DNA of 64,000 bases from Fen-1364 sp049515135 (GTDB lineage Bacteria; Spirochaetota; Spirochaetia; SZUA-6; Fen-1364), in NCBI GenBank assembly GCA_049515135.1, contig JBEKUJ010000011.1, positions 62,001 through 126,000 on the forward strand, given 5' to 3'. Under the pieces are notes generated by a model that saw only the letters and a list, made by a program, of their open reading frames with translations, was not told the origin of the DNA and ran no database searches. Both the position numbers and the translations under genes were made by a program. Of this stretch, positions 24,637-34,327 are shown one piece after another (within the stretch, counting starts at the first letter, position 1; every line of letters begins with the position of its first letter).

Positions 24637-26413
24637 ATGGCCGATACAACAACACTGCCAGCCGCAAACAACAAGCCCCTCATCGTTCAAGGAGACAGGA
24701 CCATTCTCCTCGAGGTGGCAAGCCCCCGCTACGCCGAGGCGCGCGACGCTCTTGTGGGCTTCGCCGAGCTTGTGAAATCTCCCGAGCACGTGCACACGTA
24801 CCGCATCACTCCCCTTTCGATCTGGAACGCATGCGCCGCGGGTGAGTCGGCGGCCCAGATCGTCGAGACCCTGTGCTCCCTCTCGCGGTATCCTGTTCCC
24901 GAACATGTGGTGACCGAGATCACGGACCTGGCGGGGCGCTTCGGGAGCCTGACCCTCCTGAGCGGGCCCGAAGGCCTGGAGCTGCGCTGCCGCGACGAGG
25001 GGCTGGCTGCGCTCATTTCGGCTGACAAGCACACCAGGCCGCTCCTCGGCGAGCGGCTCTCCAGCACGTCGTTTACGCTGCCCGCCCATGTGCGGGGCCA
25101 GATCAAGCTCACCCTCATCAGGCTCGGGTACCCCGTTGACGACAGGGGGCGGGTATTCGGATGGGGAGCATTTCCCGATCGCCCTGCGTTCCTCCACTCT
25201 CGGCAGGGGGGCGCCCTTTACAGCGCGTCCGTACCAGCGGGAGGCGGCAGGCGCATTTCATGCCGGAGGCTCAGAGCGGGGCGGCTCGGGGGTCATCGTG
25301 TTGCCCTGTGGAGCGGGCAAGACCATCGTCGGGATGGTGTGCATGAGCCTTCTGCAGACCTCCACCCTCGTCCTGACCACCTGCGTCACCGCCGTGCGTC
25401 AATGGATTGCCGAGCTTACGGACAAGACGGACATAGATCCGCAGCTCATTGGCGAGTATACGGGGCTGAAGAAGGAAGTGCGCCCTATAACGGTCGCCAC
25501 CTACCAGATGCTCACTCACCGGGAAAGCGCCCGCTCACGCGCGGCCCGCGCCCAGGCCTCCGACGGAGCCGAAGCTGCCCCTGCGCAATCCTATCCGCAC
25601 CTGGCCCTTTTCGGGGAGAGGGACTGGGGACTGATCATCTACGACGAGGTGCACCTCCTCCCCGCCCCTGTCTTCCAGATCACGGCATCTCTTCAGGCAC
25701 GACGCAGACTGGGGCTGACAGCCACGCTCGTGCGGGAGGACGGCAAGGAAGATGACGTTTTCGCCCTGATCGGCCCGAAGAAGTACGATGTCCCGTGGAA
25801 AGAGATGGAGAAGCAGGGGTGGATCGCCAAGGCCGCATGTACCGAGATCCGCATACCCCTTCCCGAGCAGATGCGCATGAGCTACGCCCTGGCGGATGCC
25901 CGCACCAAGTTCCGCATGGCCTCCGAGAATCCCGCCAAGATCGATCAGGTCCAGGCCATCCTTGCGGCGCATCCGGGAGAGCCTGCCCTTGTGATCGGCA
26001 TGTACCTGGACCAGCTGGCGGCCGTGGCTGGACCCCTGGGCCTTCCGGTCATCACCGGATCCACGCCGCAGCGGGTGCGGGACAGGTTGTATGCTGATTT
26101 CAAGGCCGGCAGGGTCCGCGTGCTGGCGGTGTCCAAGGTGGCCAACTTCGCCGTCGACCTGCCGGAGGCAAGCCTCGCCATCCAGGTGTCAGGCACGTAC
26201 GGCTCACGCCAGGAGGAAGCGCAGAGACTGGGAAGGATCCTCCGTCCGAAGGAGCTCTCCAACCAGGCATATTTCTACACCCTGGTTTCCCGGGACACGG
26301 TGGAGCAGGACTTCGCCCTGAAGCGGCAGCTTTTCCTCTGCGAGCAGGGCTACGGCTACCAGATTCAGCTCTTGGACGGCCGCGCGCAGACTGCCGGGAA
26401 CGTTCCGGCATGA
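24637..26413 (+). CDS. XPB/Rad25-type DNA repair helicase, interrupted by an apparent +1 frameshift
   Basis: Superfamily 2 helicase of the XPB (ERCC3) family, presumably for DNA repair. The N-terminal part is read in one frame from ATG 24637 (NKPLIVQGDRTILLEV ... HVHTYRITPLSIWNA), up to LGYPVDD at 25143. The rest is one frame over: GYSDGEHFPIALR, then RPYQREAAGAF, Walker A LPCGAGKT, DEVH box IYDEVHLLP, TATLVRED (RED motif), and the motif VI QRLGRILRP. The join falls in a GGGGG run at 25145-25149: removing one G would restore an unbroken frame. So this is a real disruption, a programmed shift, or a homopolymer error. Its stop overlaps the next ATG by 4 bp. Confidence 0.85.
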
Positions 26414-28314
26414 GGCTTTTCCCCCCCGACTGGCAGACCTTCCTGGAAGAGCTTGTCCAGTGGGGCGAGTTGTCCATTTCCGCCCGCCGGACTTTCCTGG
26501 ACGGGCTTCGGCCGGGGCTTTCCCTTGCGGCGGCTCCCGGCGACCATGCGATGGAAGAGCTGAAGGATGCAGGGCTGCTGGAGAAGTCAGGAACCATTGG
26601 CTACCTCGCCGTGACTCCCGAGCATGAGAGCTTCCATCACGTGATGAAGGCGCTGGAGAAGCACCCCCTTTTCGAAGGCTCCGGTCTGGCAGCCCTCTGC
26701 GCATACCTTGCGGATCACTACGCCTCGCGGGATCGGTCCCTGCTGCACGAATCTCTTGCTCTGCTCCCCAACGATCTGCCCCGAGTTGCCGGGCTCGTGT
26801 CCTCGGTGGAGTGGCTGGAGGCCGCCCTTCCCCGGCAGGGAGCGCCGGGGGATGCCGCGGGGCTGGAAGCAGCCTGCGCCATGCTTCGTTTTTTCCGGGA
26901 TCAGAGGGACCGGGTGGCGGTCCGGGACCTTGAAGACTACTTCCCCAAGATCGGCAGGGACGACCTGTGCGCCGGGATACGCATCGGCATCCAGAGGGCG
27001 GTCTTCTTCCTTGGTCTCCGGCGCACGGACCTCGAGCCCCTGCTGGGGATCTGGCCGGCTGCGGCGCGGAGACTCCGAAGAATGGCCGTGGTCCTGGCCC
27101 CGGAGCCGGTGAAGGTGGTGCGAACGTTCCGCCATCCCTACCTCGTGGAGGACATGACCACGCTGCTCCTTGCCGCCCGCATCGAGCCCATCCCCCTGCG
27201 CCGCGGCGACGAGAAGCCTTTCATCCGGTTCGTGGAGAACGTTTCCCCCGCCCTTCTCAGCGTCCCCGATTGGCTGGAGAGCTTCTTTGGCCTCTCGCTG
27301 GAGGGAAGAATCTCACTGGCACTCCAATCCCTGAGGCTGACGGGCTTCCTGGTTCCCGACGGGTCTCCGCGGGGAGGCCCTCCCCCTCAACGGCAAGGCC
27401 GGCGCGGCAGGGGGAGCTCCGGATCCGCGCCCGTCCCCCGGCGTTCCCGCGGCTCCGGCGGGACCGCGTGGCGGGAGCCTGCGCTGGTTCCGGCTCCATG
27501 GACCGCAGCCTGGGTCGACCAGCCCCTCGCGGAGAGGCGCGAGCGGATAGTCGGCATGCTGGCCATTGGTGCAGGCGGACCTTCCGGGCTTTTCGACCTG
27601 CTGGAAGAGGAATGGGCGTCCTCCGAGGGAGCCCGGGAAGAGATACTTCCCTGGCTCGTGCAGGCTTTTTCATCAGTTCCTGCGGCCTCTTTCATCAAGT
27701 TCGCCGATTTTGCCGAGTACCAGGCTGCGATCGGAAGCCCTCTTGGCGCGGTTCAGCCTTATTCCGTCCCGCACGAGCGCGCCGGTGACAGCGCCTCCTC
27801 CGGCGCCGTAGGCCCCGGCCCGGGGGCCACCGAGGAGGCGCTGGAAGAGCTTTGGAAATCCTTCCTGGGGATTTTCATCGGGCGGTGCCTCCTGTCCCTG
27901 GATGGCGTGGAAGCGGGGATAACGGAAGAAGGCACGCCGTGCTTTCGACTCACGCACATCGGGCGGCGGATCCTCGGGCTCCCCGGCGACGGCCAGGGAG
28001 ACGGAGAGGGAAGGGACGCATCCACCCCTGCCATCATTGTGCAGCCGAACTTCGAGATCGTATTCCTTGTCCCGTCCCCCGCGGCCGAGGCGCTCCTGGG
28101 GCGTTTCTGCGAAAGGGTGGGCAGGGAGGTCGGGGTGCTTTTCCGCATCACCAAGCAGTCGATCCAGCGCGCTGCCGCATCCGGTCTCAGGACAGACCAG
28201 GTGATCGGTTCGCTGGAAAGGCATGCCAGGAGTGAGTTGCCTCCAAACGTGAGGCAGGAGATCCATGGCTGGCTGAGCATAACGGACCTTGACAGCGTGC
28301 CGCCCGCACTTTAG
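26410..28314 (+). CDS. Helicase-associated protein (XPB-linked, Helicase_C_3-like domain)
   Basis: 634 aa. The C-terminal quarter (about residues 535-630: PAIIVQPNFEIVFLVPSP, then VGVLFRITKQSIQRA and RTDQVIGSLERHA) matches the helicase-associated domain found in the partner gene of bacterial XPB. The N-terminal two thirds are helical and leucine-rich with winged-helix-like stretches. A basic, Gly/Arg/Pro-rich low-complexity linker lies near residues 320-355. The start codon overlaps the helicase stop (ATGA), so the proteins are translated together; a helicase-partner complex in DNA repair is the likely role (inference from the conserved pairing). Confidence 0.85.
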   Translation: MRLFPPDWQTFLEELVQWGELSISARRTFLDGLRPGLSLAAAPGDHAMEELKDAGLLEKSGTIGYLAVTPEHESFHHVMKALEKHPLFEGSGLAALCAYLADHYASRDRSLLHESLALLPNDLPRVAGLVSSVEWLEAALPRQGAPGDAAGLEAACAMLRFFRDQRDRVAVRDLEDYFPKIGRDDLCAGIRIGIQRAVFFLGLRRTDLEPLLGIWPAAARRLRRMAVVLAPEPVKVVRTFRHPYLVEDMTTLLLAARIEPIPLRRGDEKPFIRFVENVSPALLSVPDWLESFFGLSLEGRISLALQSLRLTGFLVPDGSPRGGPPPQRQGRRGRGSSGSAPVPRRSRGSGGTAWREPALVPAPWTAAWVDQPLAERRERIVGMLAIGAGGPSGLFDLLEEEWASSEGAREEILPWLVQAFSSVPAASFIKFADFAEYQAAIGSPLGAVQPYSVPHERAGDSASSGAVGPGPGATEEALEELWKSFLGIFIGRCLLSLDGVEAGITEEGTPCFRLTHIGRRILGLPGDGQGDGEGRDASTPAIIVQPNFEIVFLVPSPAAEALLGRFCERVGREVGVLFRITKQSIQRAAASGLRTDQVIGSLERHARSELPPNVRQEIHGWLSITDLDSVPPAL

Positions 28315-28350
28315 CGTCACCAGAAGGCGCCTGGGCGCCACGACATTACC

Positions 28351-29325
28351 ATGAAGATTGCGGTTACGGGCGCAACAGGGTTCATTGGAAGCCATCTCGT
28401 CGAGGCCCTTGTGGGAAAGGGACACGAGGTGACATGCCTCGCAAGGAGCCCCGAACGGGCGCAGGGCCTCGGTGGCCTTCCCGTGAGATTCGTCTTCGGC
28501 AGCCTTGACTCGTCCCACGCCCTGGCCTGTCTTGTGGACGGCCAGGAGGCGGTTGTCCATGTTGCCGGCCTCACCAAGGCCCCGAACCTCCAGGAATACG
28601 TTCGCGTGAACGTCAGAGGCACCGAGAACCTTGTCTCGGTGATCCGGGAAAACGGCGCACACATTCGAAGGTTTCTGTTCTTCAGCAGCTCGGAGACAAT
28701 GGGGCCCAGCCCGGGCGGGGTCGCCTTCACGGAAGAAGCCAGACCTAGGCCTTTCTCCGCGTACGGAAAAAGCAAGGTCATGGCAGAGGAATGCCTGGTC
28801 GGCCTGAGCACCCATGTGCCGGTCACCGTGGTGCGGCCTCCCGGCGTTTACGGACCCCGGGATAAAGACTTCGCCATACTCTTCCGTCTTGTCAGCAGGG
28901 GGGTGCAGCCCGTTGTCAGCCCCTCTCCCGTGTTCAGCGTCGTGTATGTAAAAAACCTAGCTGCCGGCATCTGCTGCGCAATCGAGCGGCCGCACGAAGG
29001 CATGCGCAGCTACTTCTTCACTGACGGCCCGGCAACCTCCTGGCTTGACTTCGGGGAAATGATCGCGCAGGCCCTGGGCAGACGGACGTTCAAGCTGCGC
29101 GTTCCCCTGCTTGCCGTGCGCGGCGTCGCGTTCATAGCGGGTCTCCTCAATTCCTTTACCGGGAAGAACGGCATCCTCAGCAGGGAGAAGATCCAGGAGA
29201 TGGGGGGCTCCTGGGTGGTCTCGGACGAGAGGGCGCGCCGAGAGCTGGGTTACCGGCCTGCATTCAGCACTGAACAGGGCATCGTGGAAACCGCATCGTG
29301 GTACAGAAGCCAGGGCTGGCTCTGA
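28351..29325 (+). CDS. NAD(P)-dependent epimerase/dehydratase (extended SDR)
   Basis: 324 aa Rossmann-fold protein. Cofactor motif GATGFIGSH (residues 7-15), then HVAGLTK, the active-site Ser region FFSSSETMG and the catalytic YGKSK. The C-terminal third binds the substrate, typically a nucleotide sugar or a steroid-like or flavonol-like molecule; it is not diagnostic. No Shine-Dalgarno is seen. It follows the helicase partner by 36 nt, in which a GGCGCC-TG-GGCGCC hairpin (28326-28339) occurs. Confidence 0.87.
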   Translation: MKIAVTGATGFIGSHLVEALVGKGHEVTCLARSPERAQGLGGLPVRFVFGSLDSSHALACLVDGQEAVVHVAGLTKAPNLQEYVRVNVRGTENLVSVIRENGAHIRRFLFFSSSETMGPSPGGVAFTEEARPRPFSAYGKSKVMAEECLVGLSTHVPVTVVRPPGVYGPRDKDFAILFRLVSRGVQPVVSPSPVFSVVYVKNLAAGICCAIERPHEGMRSYFFTDGPATSWLDFGEMIAQALGRRTFKLRVPLLAVRGVAFIAGLLNSFTGKNGILSREKIQEMGGSWVVSDERARRELGYRPAFSTEQGIVETASWYRSQGWL

Positions 29326-29326
29326 T

Positions 29327-30061
29327 TCATCCCGACACCGCAGTTGTCGATTCCTGACCTGGCAGGAGGCTCTCCACCTGGACCACCCCGCTGGCGCGCC
29401 GGCGGAACCTGTGGACTTCACCTCCCAGGGCACCGACGCGGAGGCCGGGACCGACCACCAGGGCAGTGTTGGATACGATGCCGTATCCGACTGCGCCCAC
29501 AGGGGACAGCGCAAGAAGCGCCCGCAGCTCTTCCCACCCTTCGGCCTCCCCGTGCGTGTCACAGAGCACGGGGGCAAACCCGAGGCACGGGAAGACCTCC
29601 GCGCTCTGGTCGTCGTTCGGATTTCGCCAGCGGACCCAGGCCCTGGCCAGCATGATGCTGCCGGCGGAGACGCCGAAAAACGGCTTGCCGGCCGCGTGCA
29701 AGGCTCGAAGGAACCGCATCATGCGCGTCTCGCTGAGCACCCGCATCCCCTCCTCCACGTCACCGCCGGAGACAAAGACGATGTCGCAGTCCCCGAGTAC
29801 TTTCCGGGCTTTCGCGGGATCGGCCCGCCTGCCGCACAGTGGCGCAAGAACCACCTCGCCTGCTCCGGCCTTCTTCAGGAGGCCGGCGATGAGGAGGCGA
29901 AAGGCTGCGTTGTCGCCGGAAGCCGCTCCCAGGTATGCAACCCGGGGCCTCGAGACTCCGGCCTGGAAGAGGGCCCGGGCCACCAGAGGATCCGGCCCCC
30001 GGCGCCTCACGGCGCTCCTGCCGCCGGCGATGAGGAGGAGCGACGGTTTTTGATCAGGCAT
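29327..30061 (-). CDS. Peptidase S51/cyanophycinase-like protein
   Basis: 244 aa, class I glutamine-amidotransferase-like fold. The nucleophile elbow is GVSAGSIML (Ser in a G-x-S-A-G-S context), preceded by VFVSGGDVEEG; DTHGEAEGW supplies a likely His. These match the dipeptidase E (S51) group, which cleaves Asp-X dipeptides or cyanophycin; here the protein is divergent and the substrate unknown. It overlaps the ligase gene upstream by 8 bp, so both are expressed together. It converges with the epimerase gene with a 1-nt gap. Confidence 0.82.
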   Translation of the reverse strand: MPDQKPSLLLIAGGRSAVRRRGPDPLVARALFQAGVSRPRVAYLGAASGDNAAFRLLIAGLLKKAGAGEVVLAPLCGRRADPAKARKVLGDCDIVFVSGGDVEEGMRVLSETRMMRFLRALHAAGKPFFGVSAGSIMLARAWVRWRNPNDDQSAEVFPCLGFAPVLCDTHGEAEGWEELRALLALSPVGAVGYGIVSNTALVVGPGLRVGALGGEVHRFRRRASGVVQVESLLPGQESTTAVSG

Positions 30062-31394
30062 GCCGGGCCTCCAGGTCGAAAGACCTGTGAGCCAGGAGGA
30101 ACTTGCCGGATTTCTCGGGAAAGAGATCCTTCACGACGCTCACAGTGATGCGCGCACGGGCGCCAAAAATGCCGCGAAGCACGTTCTCCGCCTCCCGTGG
30201 CATACCCGCCCCGGCGGAGGACTGCGGGACCACGGCGAGCCGCACTTCTTGAGGACCATCCTGGTCCAGCCTGTACTGCTTTAGGCCCTCGATGCTGGAA
30301 AGCGCAAGGTCCACTTCCCGGTGGGTCACAAGCTGTCCCCTGGCAAGCATGAGGCTCTTCAACCTTCCTTCGACAGCCGAAAGAGTGATCCCGAAGCTCC
30401 TCCCGCACGGGCACGGTCCCGTTGCAACCCGCCCAACGTCACCCACCTCAAACCGCAGGAGGGGAAACCATTCGTTTCCGAATGTCGTGGCCAGAATCTT
30501 CCCGAGCCCGCCGGGTTCGGGCTCCCCGTTCCTGTCGCGGCCGGCCACGGCTCCATTGACAGGGATGAGATCCACCCTGCAGGAATCCGCGTTCTGATGG
30601 AGGTTGCCGTGCTCGCATTCCATAAAAACATACCCCGCCTCGGTGGAGCCGTACGAGCTTGCCATGGCGGACCCGTAGACGCGGCGGATGTCCCGCATGT
30701 GCAGCGCCGAGACGAACTCGTACGTGAACACGATGAGCGGGGGCTGCCACACGGCAGCCCCCGTCCGCGCGGCATACCGCGCAAGCCGGGCAAGGAGCGA
30801 CGGATTTGCCTCCAGCACGGCGGGCTTGAAGTCCGCAAGCTCGGCAAGCATTCGCCGCTCGTGCCCTTCGGGCCACTCCTCGGTGCGCCCGTACTCGTTG
30901 ATGAACAGGAACCGGCCAAGCATCCGCGTCTTCCGATCAAAGGGCCCGGCTTCGCTGCGCGGCCCCACGGAAAGAGCGCTGGCAAGGATCGCCTCCCCGT
31001 GGGTGCCTGTGGCGACCCGCGAAGCCACTGAGTTCAGCTTCCACGAGAAGCGCTCCGACTCGTCCCACCAGCGCTGGTTCCAGATGTTCTGCAGAGCCTC
31101 GTCGGCGGTTCCGCTTGTCCGGACAAAGCTCACCTCGCCCTGCGCCAGCGCGGCGTCAAGGTCGCGGCCGCGCGGGACAAGCCCGTACGGGAAAGCGGCC
31201 CGAATGTCGTCCTTGGTGAGGACAGGCAAAGCCCTGTAGCGCTCATCGACGCTGGCCCCGGCGCCGGGGTCCAGGCTCTGCCACCCCGTGTACATGGGCG
31301 TCTGCCGGAGGGCGGTCTCCAGGGTGAGGCGACAACGTTCTTCGTACGCGGAGCGGGCGGCCTCAATCCCCCCCGTGCCAGGGAGTATAAACAC
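30054..31394 (-). CDS. PaaK-like adenylate-forming enzyme (phenylacetate-CoA ligase family)
   Basis: 446 aa. AMP-binding features: FVRTSGTADEA, SYGSTEAGYVFME and RFEVGDVGRV, then CPCGRSFG and VEGRLKS, all typical of PaaK/CapK-like proteins. Such enzymes activate carboxylic acids with ATP; substrate unknown. The GTG start at 31394 has a strong Shine-Dalgarno (AGGAGG). It is coupled to the downstream S51-like gene, an unusual pairing whose meaning is unclear. Confidence 0.85.
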   Translation of the reverse strand: MFILPGTGGIEAARSAYEERCRLTLETALRQTPMYTGWQSLDPGAGASVDERYRALPVLTKDDIRAAFPYGLVPRGRDLDAALAQGEVSFVRTSGTADEALQNIWNQRWWDESERFSWKLNSVASRVATGTHGEAILASALSVGPRSEAGPFDRKTRMLGRFLFINEYGRTEEWPEGHERRMLAELADFKPAVLEANPSLLARLARYAARTGAAVWQPPLIVFTYEFVSALHMRDIRRVYGSAMASSYGSTEAGYVFMECEHGNLHQNADSCRVDLIPVNGAVAGRDRNGEPEPGGLGKILATTFGNEWFPLLRFEVGDVGRVATGPCPCGRSFGITLSAVEGRLKSLMLARGQLVTHREVDLALSSIEGLKQYRLDQDGPQEVRLAVVPQSSAGAGMPREAENVLRGIFGARARITVSVVKDLFPEKSGKFLLAHRSFDLEARHA

Positions 31395-31418
31395 GCCTCC
31401 CTCCTGTTGCCAAGGGAT

Positions 31419-31685
31419 TCAGGCGATCCGGAAAGCCATCAGGAGCAGCCGGATGAAGATGAGCGCCCATCCGGCAACCAGGATCACGAGCGCAACCCTC
31501 CGCGCTGCGGACACAAGGATGACGAAGAGCGTGAGCAGGGCAAGATAGCCGATGGGCTCGGCCAGCGTGTCGAGCGCCTTCACCGACGGCAGAATGTAGT
31601 GGATAAGGTCCACGACTGCCTGACCGACGAACCGCGCAAACGTGGAGAGAAAACCGAAGATCTGCGTGAGAAGATCAGGCTTCAT
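31419..31685 (-). CDS. Small membrane protein, function unknown
   Basis: 88 aa from the ATG at 31685, with a strong Shine-Dalgarno (GGAGGGG). Two hydrophobic stretches are visible, about residues 44-60 (EPIGYLALLTLFVILVS) and 63-83; the N-terminal half is moderately hydrophobic and amphipathic. A longer upstream reading frame exists but begins in the divergent histidine kinase gene and is rejected. Located 24 nt before the PaaK-like gene start, so probably cotranscribed. Confidence 0.65.
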   Translation of the reverse strand: MKPDLLTQIFGFLSTFARFVGQAVVDLIHYILPSVKALDTLAEPIGYLALLTLFVILVSAARRVALVILVAGWALIFIRLLLMAFRIA

Positions 31686-31757
31686 GAAGTGTCCCCTCCC
31701 TTCGCGAGTATAGACCGTGGCTTCCCACGGGACAACTGGAATCCCTGGGACATTATC

Positions 31758-31786
31758 TTCCCGGACCTCGACGCATGGTGTATCCT
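31758..31786 (+). promoter_or_regulatory. Candidate promoter of the PAS histidine kinase
   Basis: TTCCCG (31758-31763) and TATCCT (31781-31786), 17 nt apart; the ATG at 31798 is 11 nt after the -10. The -35 is a weak match. Confidence 0.3.
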
Positions 31787-31797
31787 CACGCTCTCGT

Positions 31798-32943
31798 ATG
31801 AAGGCGCACGTGCCTCCCCCGTTACCCTCCTCCCCCCGGGCGTCCCGCTCGGAGGCGCTGTCCCAGCTGCGGCAGACACGGGCCGTGGAGGGAGTGGCCG
31901 GAGCGCTGGAGATCTCCTCGGAGCCCGCCGCGGTGCTCAACGAGAACCGCCAGATCGTTTTCGCCAACCAGGCGTTCCAGGAGCTGGTGGGCGCGGATGC
32001 GATGGAGGACATGTGCGGGGCAAGGCCGGGAGAAGTCCTGGGCTGCATGAATGCCGACCAGGGATGCGGCGACTCCGAGGCCTGCCGGTTCTGCGGCGCT
32101 GCCCAGGCAATTGTCGAGACTCTGCGAACGGCAAAGGCCGTGCAGCGCGAGTGTCACATAGCGGCTGCGGATGGCGAGCACACCGTTGCGCACGACTTCA
32201 TTGTGCGCACAACTCCATTCATGCTCGGTGAAAAGACTTTTGTTCTCATCGGACTTCTCGACGTTAGCCACCAGAAGAGAAGGCTAGCGCTGGAGAGGAT
32301 CTTTTTCCACGACATCCTGAACACGGCTTCCAGCTTCAAGGTGCACCTTCAGCTCCTGAAGAAGGAGGCTCACGCAGACGGCGCGGGGAGGCTTGTCAGC
32401 CGGCTGGAGGCAATCTGCGACACGCTGGTTGAGGAGATCCAGGGGCAGAAGATCCTCCTGTCCGCAGAGAACGGGACGCTCTCCGTCCGCAGGGACCTGA
32501 TCGAATCGCGCGTCGTGAGCATGCAACTCATCGGACAGCTGGAAGGGCAGCAGGTCGCGCAGGGAAAGAGAATGGCGATCGCCCCCTTCTCGGAGTCGTT
32601 CGCCTTCGTGAGCGACGATTCCCTGGTGAAGAGGATCCTGGAAAACATGCTCAAGAACGGCCTGGAGGCTTCAACGGAGGGGTCCACGGTCACTCTTCGG
32701 TTCAGCAAGTCGGCGGGAAGCGCCGTGTTCGAGGTGCACAACGCCTCCTTCATGGAAGAGGCGGTCCAGAAACAGGTGTTCCGGCGGTACTTTTCCACCA
32801 AGGGGCAGGACAGGGGCCTGGGGACGTGGGGAATGAAGCTCCTGGCTGAAGACTACCTCGGAGGCAGGGTGGGCTTCCGCTCCACGAGGGACCAGGGCAC
32901 AACCTTCTCCCTGACCCTTCCCCTGAACCCGGCCCGGGACTGA
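31798..32943 (+). CDS. Soluble PAS-domain sensor histidine kinase with a Cys-rich PAS
   Basis: 381 aa, no membrane segment, so a cytoplasmic sensor. The PAS domain (about residues 35-165) contains a cluster of cysteines: MCGARPG, LGCMNADQGCG, then EACRFCG, which could hold a metal or Fe-S centre. The phosphoacceptor helix reads RIFFHDILNTASSF (His in FHDILN), with the ATPase N-box ENMLKNGLEA and G-boxes GLGTWGMKL and GTTFSLTLP. No response regulator is adjacent, so the partner is unknown. A double-hairpin repeat lies just after the stop codon. Confidence 0.87.
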   Translation: MKAHVPPPLPSSPRASRSEALSQLRQTRAVEGVAGALEISSEPAAVLNENRQIVFANQAFQELVGADAMEDMCGARPGEVLGCMNADQGCGDSEACRFCGAAQAIVETLRTAKAVQRECHIAAADGEHTVAHDFIVRTTPFMLGEKTFVLIGLLDVSHQKRRLALERIFFHDILNTASSFKVHLQLLKKEAHADGAGRLVSRLEAICDTLVEEIQGQKILLSAENGTLSVRRDLIESRVVSMQLIGQLEGQQVAQGKRMAIAPFSESFAFVSDDSLVKRILENMLKNGLEASTEGSTVTLRFSKSAGSAVFEVHNASFMEEAVQKQVFRRYFSTKGQDRGLGTWGMKLLAEDYLGGRVGFRSTRDQGTTFSLTLPLNPARD

Positions 32944-32953
32944 CCTAGCCCGC

Positions 32954-33006
32954 ACTGCGCGAAGCGCAGTACGGCGTATTCGCCGAACGGGTATTCCCGT
33001 CTCCGC
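32954..33006. repeat. Double-hairpin intergenic repeat, copy 2
   Basis: Core at 32964-33006 with inner hairpins CGGCG-TATT-CGCCG and CGGG-TATT-CCCG joined by AA, the same design as the copies at 6906-6949 and 47918-47963. It is preceded by a perfect hairpin ACTGCGC-GAA-GCGCAGT (32954-32970). Lies between the convergent histidine kinase and transaldolase genes. Confidence 0.75.
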
Positions 33007-33051
33007 CAGACGTGTCCGCCGGCGTCAGACATGCCATCGCCCTAAGACACC

Positions 33052-34296
33052 CTAGCCGATCAGCCGGCGTATCCTGTCGTCCAGGGCCTTCTGGTCTGCC
33101 GTGAAGGACTGCAGTCCGGCATACGTGAGAAGAGCATCAACCGCAAGCTCTCCAGCCGCAATCCTTGCCGACCATCGGGAATGCTTTGGTATCTTTCCAT
33201 CAGATGCAAGGAAGGAAGCATCCTGCTGGCCGAGCCGGGGAAAGAGGCTCCCGACACCGAGCTCATGCGCTCTTTCTGACAGCTCCTCAGCGGAGCCGGG
33301 AGCATGTTCAGCCAGGGACGCGGCCAGCTTCTCTTCTTTGTCGGTCACATCCCACAGCACCGACAGCCCTGACTTCCTTTCATCGATCCCGGGAGCAAGG
33401 GCCACGCGGTAGCTCTCCGTGAGCCTCGATGTCCATTTTCCATCCAGCTTTTCCCTGGCTTCCGCGGCCGTGGCCGTGGGCATCGTCATGACATCCACTC
33501 CAGCGAGGTCGCGGACCTGAGAGCCGCCGCGCATGCTGGCTGCGATCTGCCGGGTCGGCTTCCTGGCCTGGCGCGACACCCTGGTGACTGCGGCCTGGCT
33601 TGCAAGGGTGGCCTTCTCCCCCACCAGCAGGCCGTCCCCAAGGCCGTTTTCCGAAACGTACGAGTTCAGGCGCCCAAGGAAGACATTCACGTAGCTGGGG
33701 GACGCGAACCCGGCAACCAGGTAATTCTGACGCGCGCTGAACCCGAGGGTGAAGTTCACTGGTATCCCTTCTGCGCGCAGGGTCCGGGTGGCAATAAACC
33801 CGGCTGCCGTCAGGGGCACTTTCACGATGAAGTTCTTCGGCGAAATCCGGGAGAACCGACGGCCGTAGGACACGGCCGCCTCCGTGTCGTCCGCCGTAAC
33901 CGTGTGGAGCTCCACGCTGACGAGCGCGTTGAAGTGCCTCACCAACCGCAGGCCGTGGAGCGCATTCAGGACGAAGGCGATCTCGATGACCCGCTGCGGA
34001 CCGTCCAGGGGGCCAAGGAGGCCGCCTGCGTCGCGAATCACGTCGTCATAGATCCCTTTCTGGACTTCCTTGTTCAGGAGGGTGTTGTTCGTTGTGAGCG
34101 CGCTGAACTCGCGGGTCCAGATCTTTGAGGCGGCATCGATGTCGCCCGTGTCCAGCCACAGCTCCGTGCCAACCCCGCGCAGTCCCTTCCAGAACGAGTC
34201 CTCGGAGAATGATAAGCCCTTCTCCGTCCCCGCGGACTTCTCCAGGATGAAGCCATGCACGAGTTCGGAGATGCTCTGGCCCAGTTCGCTCTTCAT
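33052..34296 (-). CDS. Transaldolase
   Basis: 414 aa TIM-barrel enzyme of the pentose phosphate pathway, moving a dihydroxyacetone unit between sugar phosphates. Motifs: ELWLDTGDIDAASKIW near residues 45-60, TTNNTLLNKEV, and FIVKVPLTAAGF with the Schiff-base Lys in KVP. The C-terminal about 100 residues extend beyond the short (TalC) form and contain a helical region of uncertain role. It lies 31 nt after the upstream SDR gene and is probably in the same transcript. Pentose use elsewhere in the window fits this function. Confidence 0.87.
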   Translation of the reverse strand: MKSELGQSISELVHGFILEKSAGTEKGLSFSEDSFWKGLRGVGTELWLDTGDIDAASKIWTREFSALTTNNTLLNKEVQKGIYDDVIRDAGGLLGPLDGPQRVIEIAFVLNALHGLRLVRHFNALVSVELHTVTADDTEAAVSYGRRFSRISPKNFIVKVPLTAAGFIATRTLRAEGIPVNFTLGFSARQNYLVAGFASPSYVNVFLGRLNSYVSENGLGDGLLVGEKATLASQAAVTRVSRQARKPTRQIAASMRGGSQVRDLAGVDVMTMPTATAAEAREKLDGKWTSRLTESYRVALAPGIDERKSGLSVLWDVTDKEEKLAASLAEHAPGSAEELSERAHELGVGSLFPRLGQQDASFLASDGKIPKHSRWSARIAAGELAVDALLTYAGLQSFTADQKALDDRIRRLIG

Positions 34297-34327
34297 GAGA
34301 AAAAGGTGCGCATGGGGCAGGGCAAAA

